Below are positions 1-7,251 of a stretch of 64,000 bases of DNA, piece after piece; the stretch's first letter is position 1, and each line of letters begins with the position of its first letter. A program made the position numbers and the translations under genes. Where the stretch lies: NCBI GenBank assembly GCA_020630715.1, contig JAHDIQ010000001.1, positions 554,513-618,512 of the forward strand. Reading direction: 5' to 3'. The stretch comes from Nonlabens sp. GTDB taxonomy: Bacteria; Bacteroidota; Bacteroidia; Flavobacteriales; Flavobacteriaceae. The notes beneath the pieces are model-generated. The model worked only from the letters and a program-made list of their open reading frames with translations, did no database searches and was not told where the DNA came from.

Positions 1-934
1 CATCATCATTTAATTCTACAAAAAGCTGTTTTTGCACGGCGACGTTGCGTTCTTGCCAGCCTAGGATATAAGGAATATCTGCTGCAGTGGTGAGTAAATG
101 TGCTTTAGATTGTTTGATCAGTTGATTACAGCCAGCACTGTATTTATCGTTCACACGACCAGGCACGGCAAAAACTTCACGATTGTAAGAGTTAGCTAAT
201 TCTGCGGTGACAAGTGAGCCACCTTTTGCGGCACTTTCTATAACTACCGTGGCTTCACTTAATCCAGCAATAATACGATTGCGTCCTAAAAAATTATTCC
301 TATCAAAAGTATCTGTATGCCAGAAATCAGTAATAAAACCGCCGTTTTCCATGACTTTCTCATTGTAGGCTTCATGATTACGCGGATAGGTTTGGTTCAA
401 TCCGTGCGCCATAACTGCAACAGTTTGCAATCCATGTTCTAGTGCTAGTTGATGAGCTAGAATGTCCACACCATAAGCATAACCACTTACGATAATAGGA
501 TTTAAAGGTGCAATTCCAGCCATAAATTTATCTAGAAAAGCACTACCGTTAGTGGTGATTTGGCGTGTTCCCACGATACTTAAGATATAAGGATTATCCC
601 AGTGGATGGTTCCTTTTTCAAAATAAACAATCGGGCCATCCACACAGTACTTCAATCGTTCTGGATAATCATCATCAGTAAAAACACGACAGGTGATGTT
701 GTGATCTGCGGTGTATTTTAATTCTTTATCGGCTTTATGGAATAGATCTTTGTTAGTGACAAAGGCTGCTTTTTTCTCACCTATTCCTTCTATAGAGGCA
801 ATCGTAGCAGGTTTTTGCTTAAAAACGTCCTGCGCGCTACCATATTCACGGATCAACCGTTTTGCCATGATATCGCCTATAAGCGGTGCTTTTTTAAGGG
901 CTAGTAATGCGCGTAATTCTTCTGGTGCGATCAT
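1..934 (-). CDS. dprA: DNA-processing protein DprA (partial, C-terminus beyond window)
   Basis: The minus-strand reading frame is open from an ATG at 934 to the left edge, giving 311 codons. The translation has an N-terminal helical/SAM-like part (MIAPEELRALLALKKAPLIG), then the DprA Rossmann core with SIVGTRQITTNG, IVSGYAYGVDILAH, the TYPRNHEAYN segment, FLGRNRIIAGLSEATVVIE and AVPGRVNDKYSAGCNQLI. DprA loads RecA onto incoming single-stranded DNA during natural transformation. The family is usually about 360-370 aa, so only a C-terminal winged-helix tail is missing. The start overlaps the stop of the upstream M23 gene (ATGA), so the two are probably translationally coupled at the end of a minus-strand operon that begins with scoA. 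Confidence 0.93.
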   Translation of the reverse strand, partial: MIAPEELRALLALKKAPLIGDIMAKRLIREYGSAQDVFKQKPATIASIEGIGEKKAAFVTNKDLFHKADKELKYTADHNITCRVFTDDDYPERLKYCVDGPIVYFEKGTIHWDNPYILSIVGTRQITTNGSAFLDKFMAGIAPLNPIIVSGYAYGVDILAHQLALEHGLQTVAVMAHGLNQTYPRNHEAYNEKVMENGGFITDFWHTDTFDRNNFLGRNRIIAGLSEATVVIESAAKGGSLVTAELANSYNREVFAVPGRVNDKYSAGCNQLIKQSKAHLLTTAADIPYILGWQERNVAVQKQLFVELNDD

Positions 935-1575
935 AGCTCAAAAATAAAAGGATTAGGATCTAGAACGATCTTTTTATAATGATCTAACTCATTACTTGAG
1001 GCAACACCAGGAAAATCACCGTGGTAATCCAGCATACTGTTCATAACCTGAAAATGTAGGTGTGGTGCATAACCTACGTTCTCATGTGGAGCACCTAGAG
1101 TTGCTATTATTTCGCTTTCGCGAAAGCGTAATCCTACTTCCCAGCCATCCATACTATCCACAGAAAGATGACCATACAAACTGTAGAGTTTCTCACCATT
1201 CCAGTCGTGTTCTAGAATTAATGTAGGACCATAATTACCATGATCATCGTTATTTGCAAAACTGTGTATGATGCCATCCATTATGGTATGAACACTTGTG
1301 CCTGCCGGCGCCCATAAATCAATTCCTAGGTGAATATCGCGCACCGCACCTTTTTGAAAACGGTCACTATTGCGGTATAAAGCGCGCTGTTCTAGGTAAC
1401 CGCCATAAGCTATATACCTATCGGTATCTTTACGTTGTTGATCCAGATACTGCTCAAAAACTTCAATGTCACTTACATCATTGTGATCCCAGTGTGGATT
1501 ATCTATAGATAGATCAATCGGGAAATAGCCGTGTTGACCTAAGGCTGGATCGATGAGGTGTTTTTTGAGTTTCAC
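931..1575 (-). CDS. M23 family metallopeptidase (LytM-type)
   Basis: A 214-aa protein with an intact zinc-peptidase signature: HLGID (first His and Asp ligands) near residue 82 and HLHFQ near residue 173, so a working peptidoglycan endopeptidase is likely. No clear signal peptide is visible at the chosen GTG start, which overlaps the last base of the scoB stop (TAGTG). The gene sits between scoB and dprA with overlaps on both sides. It carries one copy of the dispersed palindrome read as RFRES (residues 150-154), located in a loop between the YGHL strand and the HLHF motif. That frame is a minority choice for this repeat in the window. Confidence 0.88.
   Translation of the reverse strand: MKLKKHLIDPALGQHGYFPIDLSIDNPHWDHNDVSDIEVFEQYLDQQRKDTDRYIAYGGYLEQRALYRNSDRFQKGAVRDIHLGIDLWAPAGTSVHTIMDGIIHSFANNDDHGNYGPTLILEHDWNGEKLYSLYGHLSVDSMDGWEVGLRFRESEIIATLGAPHENVGYAPHLHFQVMNSMLDYHGDFPGVASSNELDHYKKIVLDPNPFIFEL
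1113..1128. repeat. Dispersed palindrome copy 1 (in M23 gene)
   Basis: Perfect 16-bp palindrome CGCTTTCGCGAAAGCG inside the M23 peptidase gene, where it is translated as RFRES. One of 17 exact copies of the 14-bp core in the window. Confidence 0.97.
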
Positions 1576-2228
1576 TAAAACTGCATTTCTGGAATATCGC
1601 CATTTACGATTAAAGTACCTTCTGTAGCGGCTTTTATATCTTCTACGCTTACGCCAGGTGCACGTTCTAAAAGCACAAAACCTTTATCAGTCACGTCTAG
1701 TACAGCCATATTAGTAACTACTTTAGTAATACAGTTGACGCCAGTAAGTGGTAGGGAACAGCGTTTTAAAAGTTTTGAAGCACCGGCGCGGTTTGTATGC
1801 ATCATTGCTACGATGATATTTTCTGCACTAGCGACTAGATCCATGGCGCCACCCATTCCTTTTACCATTTTACCAGGGATTTTCCAGTTTGCGATATCAC
1901 CATTTTCTGCTACTTCCATAGCTCCTAAAATGGTTAAATCTACATGCTGACCACGTATCATCCCAAAGCTGGTAGCGCTGTCAAAAAAACTTGCTCCTGG
2001 CAGTGTAGTAATGGTTTGTTTACCAGCATTGATGACATCTGGATCTTCTTCTCCTTCATAAGGAAAAGGTCCCATTCCTAGGACGCCGTTTTCTGATTGA
2101 AATTCTACTTCTATTCCTTGCGGTACATAGTTAGCTACCAGTGTAGGAATTCCTATTCCTAGATTGACATAATAACCGTCTTTAACTTCTTTTGATATTC
2201 TTTGTGCTATTTGATCTTTTGATAACAT
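1575..2228 (-). CDS. scoB: 3-oxoacid (succinyl-CoA) CoA-transferase subunit B
   Basis: The 217-aa product matches the beta subunit of class I CoA-transferases. It has GIGIPTLVANY near the N-terminus, the SENG motif containing the catalytic glutamate that forms the glutamyl-CoA thioester, and GKMVKGMGGAMDLV. With subunit A it moves CoA from succinyl-CoA to acetoacetate or a similar 3-oxoacid, in ketone-body or branched-chain catabolism in the cytosol. It lies two bases downstream of scoA, and its stop overlaps the GTG of the M23 gene. Length is normal for the family. Confidence 0.95.
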   Translation of the reverse strand: MLSKDQIAQRISKEVKDGYYVNLGIGIPTLVANYVPQGIEVEFQSENGVLGMGPFPYEGEEDPDVINAGKQTITTLPGASFFDSATSFGMIRGQHVDLTILGAMEVAENGDIANWKIPGKMVKGMGGAMDLVASAENIIVAMMHTNRAGASKLLKRCSLPLTGVNCITKVVTNMAVLDVTDKGFVLLERAPGVSVEDIKAATEGTLIVNGDIPEMQF

Positions 2229-2230
2229 AA

Positions 2231-2932
2231 CTAGTTTTTTGTTCTTACGGTTCTTTGTTCAATACGTTTCTCATAATTTGTTCCCTGAAAAATACGTTTT
2301 ACAAAGATTCCTGGAATGTGAATTTGGTTGGGATCTAATTCTCCTGCTGGTACTAGTTCTTCAACCTCGGCAACAGTTATTGTAGCCGCACCAGCCATGA
2401 CAGGATTAAAATTACGAGCCGTTCCTTTAAAAATAAGGTTTCCAGCTTCATCACCTTTCCATGCTTTTACAAAAGCAAAATCTGCCTTAAAGGCATGTTC
2501 TAATATGTGTGGTTTTCCATTAAAATCTCTTACTTCTTTTCCTTCTGCAACTTCAGTTCCATATCCTGCTGGTGTGTAGAATGCTGGAATTCCTGCTTGT
2601 GCTGCGCGACAGCGTTCGGCCAGTGTCCCCTGTGGAATAAGGTCTACTTCTAACTCGCCGCTTAACATCTGTCGTTCAAATTCATCATTTTCACCTACAT
2701 AGGATGAAATCATTTTTTTGATTTGTTTGCCTTGTAATAATAACCCTAGACCAAAATCGTCTACACCAGCATTGTTAGAGATACAAGTTAAATCTGTAGC
2801 ACCACTTTTAACGAGTTGAGAAATGCTATTCTCTGGAATACCTGATAGTCCAAAACCACCTACCATAAGAGTCATACCACTTTTGATACCAGTTAGAGCT
2901 TCTTCGGCATTTTTTACTGTTCTATTAATCAT
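2231..2932 (-). CDS. scoA: 3-oxoacid (succinyl-CoA) CoA-transferase subunit A
   Basis: The 233-aa alpha subunit of a class I CoA-transferase. The [10 protein letters not shown] motif near residue 27 is the family signature, followed by [13 protein letters not shown] and a [20 protein letters not shown] segment. It is the first gene of a tightly packed minus-strand group scoA-scoB-M23-dprA and forms the heteromer with the next gene. The gap upstream (2933-3030) holds the terminator of the PaaE-like gene. Confidence 0.95.
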   Translation of the reverse strand: MINRTVKNAEEALTGIKSGMTLMVGGFGLSGIPENSISQLVKSGATDLTCISNNAGVDDFGLGLLLQGKQIKKMISSYVGENDEFERQMLSGELEVDLIPQGTLAERCRAAQAGIPAFYTPAGYGTEVAEGKEVRDFNGKPHILEHAFKADFAFVKAWKGDEAGNLIFKGTARNFNPVMAGAATITVAEVEELVPAGELDPNQIHIPGIFVKRIFQGTNYEKRIEQRTVRTKN

Positions 2933-2978
2933 TGGATTTTTGTTTGAGTAGAAAAATACAATTTTAAATAAAAATTAA

Positions 2979-3006
2979 ACCCCAAAAGTTTCTAAACCTT
3001 TGGGGT
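2979..3006 (-). terminator. Rho-independent terminator after the PaaE-like gene
   Basis: Inverted repeat ACCCCAAA at 2979-2986 with TTTGGGGT at 2999-3006. The stem extends inward almost to the centre, with one A/C mismatch. On the minus strand it is followed by a T-rich tract (reverse of 2963-2978). It is nearly the same sequence as the hairpin at 48375-48404. Confidence 0.8.
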
Positions 3007-3030
3007 GTTATAAAAAAAGGGTTAGACTAA

Positions 3031-4116
3031 TTATACCTCATCAAAATTCACAACTACTTTTGCTGTTTTAGGATAAGCCTGACAGGCTAGTGATAATCCT
3101 TCTTCAACTTCTTTATCTGTAAGGATGGCGTTTTTTGCCATTTGCGCACTTCCTTCTTCAATCATGCAAATGCAGGAACTACAAATACCACCTTGACATG
3201 AATACGGTGCGTCTATTTCATTTTTAAGCATCACGTCCAGCATCACTTCATTACGTTTCATGGTAAATGTGGTGTGCTCATCGTCTAGTATCACGGTAAC
3301 TTCGCTTAGATTACTGTCTTCTGTGATTTCTAGCTGTGCGTCTGATGTGGTGAATAGTTCGTAAAGCACATTTTCTTTTGCCACAAGTTCTTTCTCTACT
3401 AGATTATCAGTAGCCATGTGAATCATCTCTTCTGGTCCACATAAGTAAGCTTTCGTACTTCGACCTTGCTCAGCATAAACTTCAACTGCGCTAAGCGAGT
3501 TGAAAGCGTAATTCTGACAATCCTGTTTAATAAAAAAGTTCAGATTTCCTTTACTTACTCTACCAAAAAGGCTCTCGTCACGTTCTTCTCTAGAAAAACT
3601 GTACTTTAACACAAAACGGTCTTCATACTGGTCTTTTAGATCATTTAATTTTTCAAAATAAATGGTTTGCGCCTGTGACTGATTCCCATAAATAAGCGCT
3701 ACTTTACTATCTGGTTCATGAGTAAGGATGTCTTTAAGTATAGAAATGATAGGAGTAATACCACTACCTGCAGCTACTAGTAAGTAATCATTTCCATTGT
3801 CACGTTGATGAATAAATAAACCTTCTGGTGCTGCAACTTCCAGCACATCACCAGCTTTTAAAGTCATGGCATAGTTAGAAAAAACACCATCTTCTACTGC
3901 TTTTACAACGACACTCCATTTATTCTCATGTGGAGCGCTAGATAGTGAATAAGCACGGCGTACCTCATTACCATTAACGGTAGCTTTTAAGGTAAGATAC
4001 TGACCAGATGTATATTGAAACGCATCCTGCAACGATTGCGGTATTTCAAATAAAAGTTCAACGGCCTGTGAGGTGATTCTAGTAACTTGCTGTATAGCTA
4101 GTTGATGGAAATCCAT
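3031..4116 (-). CDS. PaaE-type oxidoreductase: FNR-like FAD/NAD(P) module plus C-terminal [2Fe-2S] ferredoxin
   Basis: A 361-aa two-module reductase. The N-terminal ferredoxin-reductase fold has the FAD motif RAYSLSSAP (near residue 55) and the nucleotide motif LVAAGSGITPIISILKDI (near residue 114). The C-terminal 90 residues form a plant-type ferredoxin with CQGGICSSC and a later LACQ cysteine, the four ligands of a [2Fe-2S] cluster. This is the architecture of PaaE, the reductase of phenylacetyl-CoA epoxidase, but the paaABCD genes are not beside it. A general electron-transfer role, for example to a fatty-acid desaturase or hydroxylase, is equally possible. It is a single gene with its own promoter and terminator. 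Confidence 0.88.
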   Translation of the reverse strand: MDFHQLAIQQVTRITSQAVELLFEIPQSLQDAFQYTSGQYLTLKATVNGNEVRRAYSLSSAPHENKWSVVVKAVEDGVFSNYAMTLKAGDVLEVAAPEGLFIHQRDNGNDYLLVAAGSGITPIISILKDILTHEPDSKVALIYGNQSQAQTIYFEKLNDLKDQYEDRFVLKYSFSREERDESLFGRVSKGNLNFFIKQDCQNYAFNSLSAVEVYAEQGRSTKAYLCGPEEMIHMATDNLVEKELVAKENVLYELFTTSDAQLEITEDSNLSEVTVILDDEHTTFTMKRNEVMLDVMLKNEIDAPYSCQGGICSSCICMIEEGSAQMAKNAILTDKEVEEGLSLACQAYPKTAKVVVNFDEV

Positions 4117-4136
4117 AGTGTTAAATTTATTGCTGG

Positions 4137-4144
4137 CAAAAGTA
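4137..4144 (-). promoter_or_regulatory. Probable -7 promoter element of the PaaE-like gene
   Basis: On the minus strand the octamer reads TACTTTTG, matching the Bacteroidota -7 consensus TAnnTTTG, about 20 bases before the ATG at 4116. I do not see a clear -33 TTG at the usual distance. Confidence 0.5.
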
Positions 4145-4207
4145 ATTAATTATCCTACTTGTAACATTTTAAAAAAGGTTAATACTAATGGATCAAACTA
4201 AAGAACA

Positions 4208-5683
4208 ATGATTAAATATTTCATGAGTCTAGAGTGGAAGAGTTTTATACGCAGTGCAGCGTTTAAACAAAACCTTGCTTTTAAAATTTTTATTGGATTT
4301 TTTGCAGGATTATATGGAATCGGTTTTCTTCTTTTTGGAGGTGGAGTTTACTATATTATTGAAGAGTTTATTCAGGAAGGAAAAATCACTGGTGCAAATC
4401 CGCTAGAGGTGGTGAATCGTTTTTTGATTTACTGGTTTGTATTTGATTTAGTATTTAGATATTTTCTACAAAAGATGCCGGTTACTAATATTAAACCGCT
4501 ATTGCATTTACCATTTTCAAAAGGGAAAATAGTGAACTATGCGATAGGTAAAACCGTGATTTCTTATTTTAATGTATTGCCAGCATTATTTTTTGTGCCC
4601 TTTACAGTAGTATTATTTATAGAAGGTTACGATTCCTTAGGAATCATTAGCTGGCATCTAGCCGCGCTTGCCATTACCTTATCCATTAATTTCTTAAATA
4701 TTTTCATGAATAACATGGATAAAGTGTTTTATCCAGTGGCAATTATCGTCGCGGTATTAGCTACACTGCATTATCATAATATATTTGATGTTACCATTTA
4801 CACACAACCTGTTTTTAGCTTTTTCTATGAAAACTGGTGGTCGTTTTTGATACCAGTATTACTATGCTATGGTTTAGGAAAGTATGCGTACACATATTTT
4901 AAGAATGAGCTATACCTAGACGCTGGATTAAAATCTGTTACAAAAGAGGCAAGTACAGAAGATTTAAGCTTCTTAGATCGTTTTGGGAAAATTTCTACCT
5001 ATTTAAAGAATGATATCAAACTCATTAAACGTAATAAAAGAGCAAGAATGACTTTTATCATGGGGTTCATTTTCATTTTTTACGGGTTATATTTTGTGAT
5101 GCTAGATCAGGAATACATGATGATTTTTGCGGCTTTATTTAGTACTGGTGGTTTCCTGTTCAGTTTTGGTGGATTAGTGCCTAGCTGGGACAGTAGTTAT
5201 TACAAATTAATGATGTCACAGAATATTCCTTATCGTGAATTTTTATTGAGTAAATGGTGGTTAATGGTAGTGGTAACTGCAGTAAGCACGGTACTTAGTT
5301 TATGGTATGTATATTTTGGCTGGGACTGGTTATTTGCCATACTTGCTGGTGCGGTTTATAACATAGGATTCAATAGCTCTGTCGTTTTGTGGGGTGGCGC
5401 TTTTGTAAAAACACCTATTGATTTAACAAGTACTAAGAAAGCTTTTGGAGATTCTAAAGCTTTTAATGTGAAGACTTTATTGCTTATCATTCCTAAAATG
5501 GTATTACCAGTCATCATTTATTATGCATTTGCCTTTATGATTAACGATGCTGCTGGTTATATCGCGCTTGCATCAACAGGACTATTAGGTTTACTATTTA
5601 GAAATAAAATTTTTACGCTCATTGAGCAGATTTATAAAAACGAGAAGTACGACACGATTGCTGCTTATGCACAGAAAAATTAA
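4208..5683 (+). CDS. DUF5687 family membrane protein, probable ABC exporter permease
   Basis: A 491-aa integral membrane protein with about ten or more hydrophobic segments grouped in two halves around a charged loop near residues 235-280 (KEASTEDLSFLDRF...IKLIKRNKRARM). The N-terminus MIKYFMSLEWKSFIRS is typical of DUF5687 proteins, which in flavobacteria are encoded beside a single ABC ATPase, as here (gene at 5838). The substrate is unknown. The 154-bp gap to the ATPase gene holds a palindrome copy and a short direct repeat, so co-transcription is likely but not proven. Confidence 0.85.
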   Translation: MIKYFMSLEWKSFIRSAAFKQNLAFKIFIGFFAGLYGIGFLLFGGGVYYIIEEFIQEGKITGANPLEVVNRFLIYWFVFDLVFRYFLQKMPVTNIKPLLHLPFSKGKIVNYAIGKTVISYFNVLPALFFVPFTVVLFIEGYDSLGIISWHLAALAITLSINFLNIFMNNMDKVFYPVAIIVAVLATLHYHNIFDVTIYTQPVFSFFYENWWSFLIPVLLCYGLGKYAYTYFKNELYLDAGLKSVTKEASTEDLSFLDRFGKISTYLKNDIKLIKRNKRARMTFIMGFIFIFYGLYFVMLDQEYMMIFAALFSTGGFLFSFGGLVPSWDSSYYKLMMSQNIPYREFLLSKWWLMVVVTAVSTVLSLWYVYFGWDWLFAILAGAVYNIGFNSSVVLWGGAFVKTPIDLTSTKKAFGDSKAFNVKTLLLIIPKMVLPVIIYYAFAFMINDAAGYIALASTGLLGLLFRNKIFTLIEQIYKNEKYDTIAAYAQKN

Positions 5684-5710
5684 TTAAAAGCAATGAATTT
5701 CTATGATTAC

Positions 5711-5724
5711 GCTTTCGCGAAAGC
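5711..5724. repeat. Dispersed palindrome copy 2 (intergenic)
   Basis: Exact 14-bp core GCTTTCGCGAAAGC between the DUF5687 permease and its ATPase gene, 27 bases after the permease stop codon. Confidence 0.97.
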
Positions 5725-5758
5725 AAAATAAAAACAATCTTATCACTAGCTCAACATC

Positions 5759-5785
5759 GAGCGAAAGTCGAGATGGAGCGAAAGT
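5759..5785 (+). repeat. Short direct repeat GAGCGAAAGT (two copies) with GAGCGAAAGTCGAGA core
   Basis: GAGCGAAAGT occurs at 5759-5768 and 5776-5785. The longer form GAGCGAAAGTCGAGA at 5759-5773 is matched in 14 of 15 positions by the intergenic sequence at 62832-62846, which points to a second dispersed repeat family. Confidence 0.6.
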
Positions 5786-5837
5786 AAAAACATGTTGCAA
5801 GTAATAGTAACAATTACAAACCTTAAAGAACACAATT

Positions 5838-6572
5838 ATGATCACTATAAATAATCTTTCAAAAAAATACGATAATTCAACAGTACTAAACATTGAGCAT
5901 TTAGAGATTCAAAAAGGTCAATCTATAGGACTAGTAGGAAATAATGGTGCTGGAAAAACCACCTTATTCTCATTACTATTAGATCTTATACAACCTACAA
6001 CGGGTAACATTAACTCACATGGAGTACAGGTAGATCAAAGCGAAGACTGGAAACCATTCACCAGCGCATTTATAGACGAGAGTTTTTTAATAGGGTACCT
6101 CACACCAGAAGAATACCTTTACTTCATAGGAGAATTACGTGGTCAGAATAAAGCAGACATCGACGCGCTTATTGCTAGCTACAGTGACTTTTTTAATGGC
6201 GAGGCACTAGGTCAAAAAAAGTATTTACGTGATCTTTCTAAAGGAAACCAGAAAAAGGTAGGAATCGTTGCGGCCTTAATAGGAAATCCAGAAGTAGTTA
6301 TTCTAGATGAACCATTTGCAAACCTAGATCCATCTACTCAAATAAGATTAAAGAAAATTATCAAAGGACTGGCAGATGATCCTAACGTTACCGTACTGGT
6401 TTCCAGTCACGATTTAATTCACGTTACAGAAGTTGCACAACGCGTGGTACTTCTAGAAAAAGGCGAAGTAGTAAAGGATATTGAAAAAACAGCAGGAACA
6501 TTTGAAGAGTTAGAAACGTATTTTAAAGACATTTCAGAGAGTTATGCACCCGTAATTTTAGAAGAAGAATAG
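5838..6572 (+). CDS. ABC transporter ATP-binding protein (partner of DUF5687 permease)
   Basis: A 244-aa cytoplasmic ATPase with Walker A GNNGAGKTTL (near residue 35), the signature LSKGNQKK (a variant of LSGGQ, near 135), Walker B VVILDEPFANLDP (near 153) and the H-loop SSHD (near 190). The organisation is that of exporter-type ATPases. It follows the DUF5687 permease and precedes two small membrane proteins, the first starting one base after its stop. It probably powers the neighbouring permease; cargo unknown. Confidence 0.93.
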   Translation: MITINNLSKKYDNSTVLNIEHLEIQKGQSIGLVGNNGAGKTTLFSLLLDLIQPTTGNINSHGVQVDQSEDWKPFTSAFIDESFLIGYLTPEEYLYFIGELRGQNKADIDALIASYSDFFNGEALGQKKYLRDLSKGNQKKVGIVAALIGNPEVVILDEPFANLDPSTQIRLKKIIKGLADDPNVTVLVSSHDLIHVTEVAQRVVLLEKGEVVKDIEKTAGTFEELETYFKDISESYAPVILEEE

Positions 6573-6573
6573 T

Positions 6574-6804
6574 ATGAGTCCTAAATGGAAAATGTTTTTA
6601 ATACATGCTGTGATCTTTTTTGCTATATTTTTATTAGTAAGATTTATTGCAGTTCAGTTTGTGATAGATCCTACGTTTTGGACTACGATTATTCCTGTAG
6701 GAATTGCATGGTTACTAGCACCTAGACCTCATGTAGAACAAACACAAAGCGGTAATCAGTACGGTTTACGATGGGTGTTTTCAAAGAGGATTATTAAAAT
6801 GTAA
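6574..6804 (+). CDS. Small membrane protein, first of a tandem paralogous pair
   Basis: A 76-aa protein with two hydrophobic segments (about residues 7-28 and 35-50) and a basic C-terminal tail. It shares a start (MSPK.KMFLI) and a conserved tail pattern AP[RK]PHVEQ.QSG..YGL...FS.[KR]I..M with the gene at 6890, which is also 76 aa. The start lies one base after the ABC ATPase stop, so it is almost certainly in the same transcript. I do not recognise a named family; an accessory subunit of the exporter is an inference from position only. Confidence 0.8.
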   Translation: MSPKWKMFLIHAVIFFAIFLLVRFIAVQFVIDPTFWTTIIPVGIAWLLAPRPHVEQTQSGNQYGLRWVFSKRIIKM

Positions 6805-6816
6805 GGTGCTGTTTTT

Positions 6817-6836
6817 TTATTAAATTAGTTTAATAA
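6817..6836. promoter_or_regulatory. AT-rich inverted repeat between the tandem small membrane genes
   Basis: TTATTAAA at 6817-6824 and TTTAATAA at 6829-6836 are exact reverse complements separated by TTAG. It could be an operator or weak hairpin before the second paralogue. AT-richness makes chance more likely than for the GC-containing palindromes. Confidence 0.3.
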
Positions 6837-6889
6837 CAATTTACTTTAAAACTAAAACTACATAACTTTATTCACAAACTCACAACGCT

Positions 6890-7120
6890 ATGTCTCCAAA
6901 AATTAAAATGTTTCTTATCTACGCCTTATGTTTTCTAGGTCTATTTATGATTGTATGGCTTATTGCAGGAATGCTATTTGAAGAGGATTCATGGTTGCGC
7001 AAATTGTCTCCTATTCTAGTATCCATAGTCGCCGCTCCAAAACCTCACGTAGAACAACATCAAAGTGGTCCACGATATGGTTTAAAAAGTATCTTTTCTA
7101 GAAAGATATTCTGGATGTAA
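6890..7120 (+). CDS. Small membrane protein, second of the tandem paralogous pair
   Basis: A 76-aa protein of identical length to the preceding gene and with the same layout: two hydrophobic segments, then KPHVEQHQSGPRYGL and a basic FSRKIFWM end. The membrane part is diverged from its neighbour while the PHVEQ.QSG..YGL motif is kept, suggesting the tail carries the function. The 85-bp gap with an AT-rich inverted repeat may give it separate control. Confidence 0.8.
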   Translation: MSPKIKMFLIYALCFLGLFMIVWLIAGMLFEEDSWLRKLSPILVSIVAAPKPHVEQHQSGPRYGLKSIFSRKIFWM

Positions 7121-7251
7121 TCATCGATGAACAGAAGTGGAGAAGCTAGTCCTATTCCATTTTTGTAAAAGCTTTTGAAAAAACCTTATTTTTACGCACT
7201 TTCACAATAACTACGGTGATTTGTAGTTAAAGGAATAATGTAAAAGTACTT

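Noticed and set aside
711-947. Plus-strand open frame opposite dprA
   Set aside because: Antisense of a conserved DprA region; no independent evidence.
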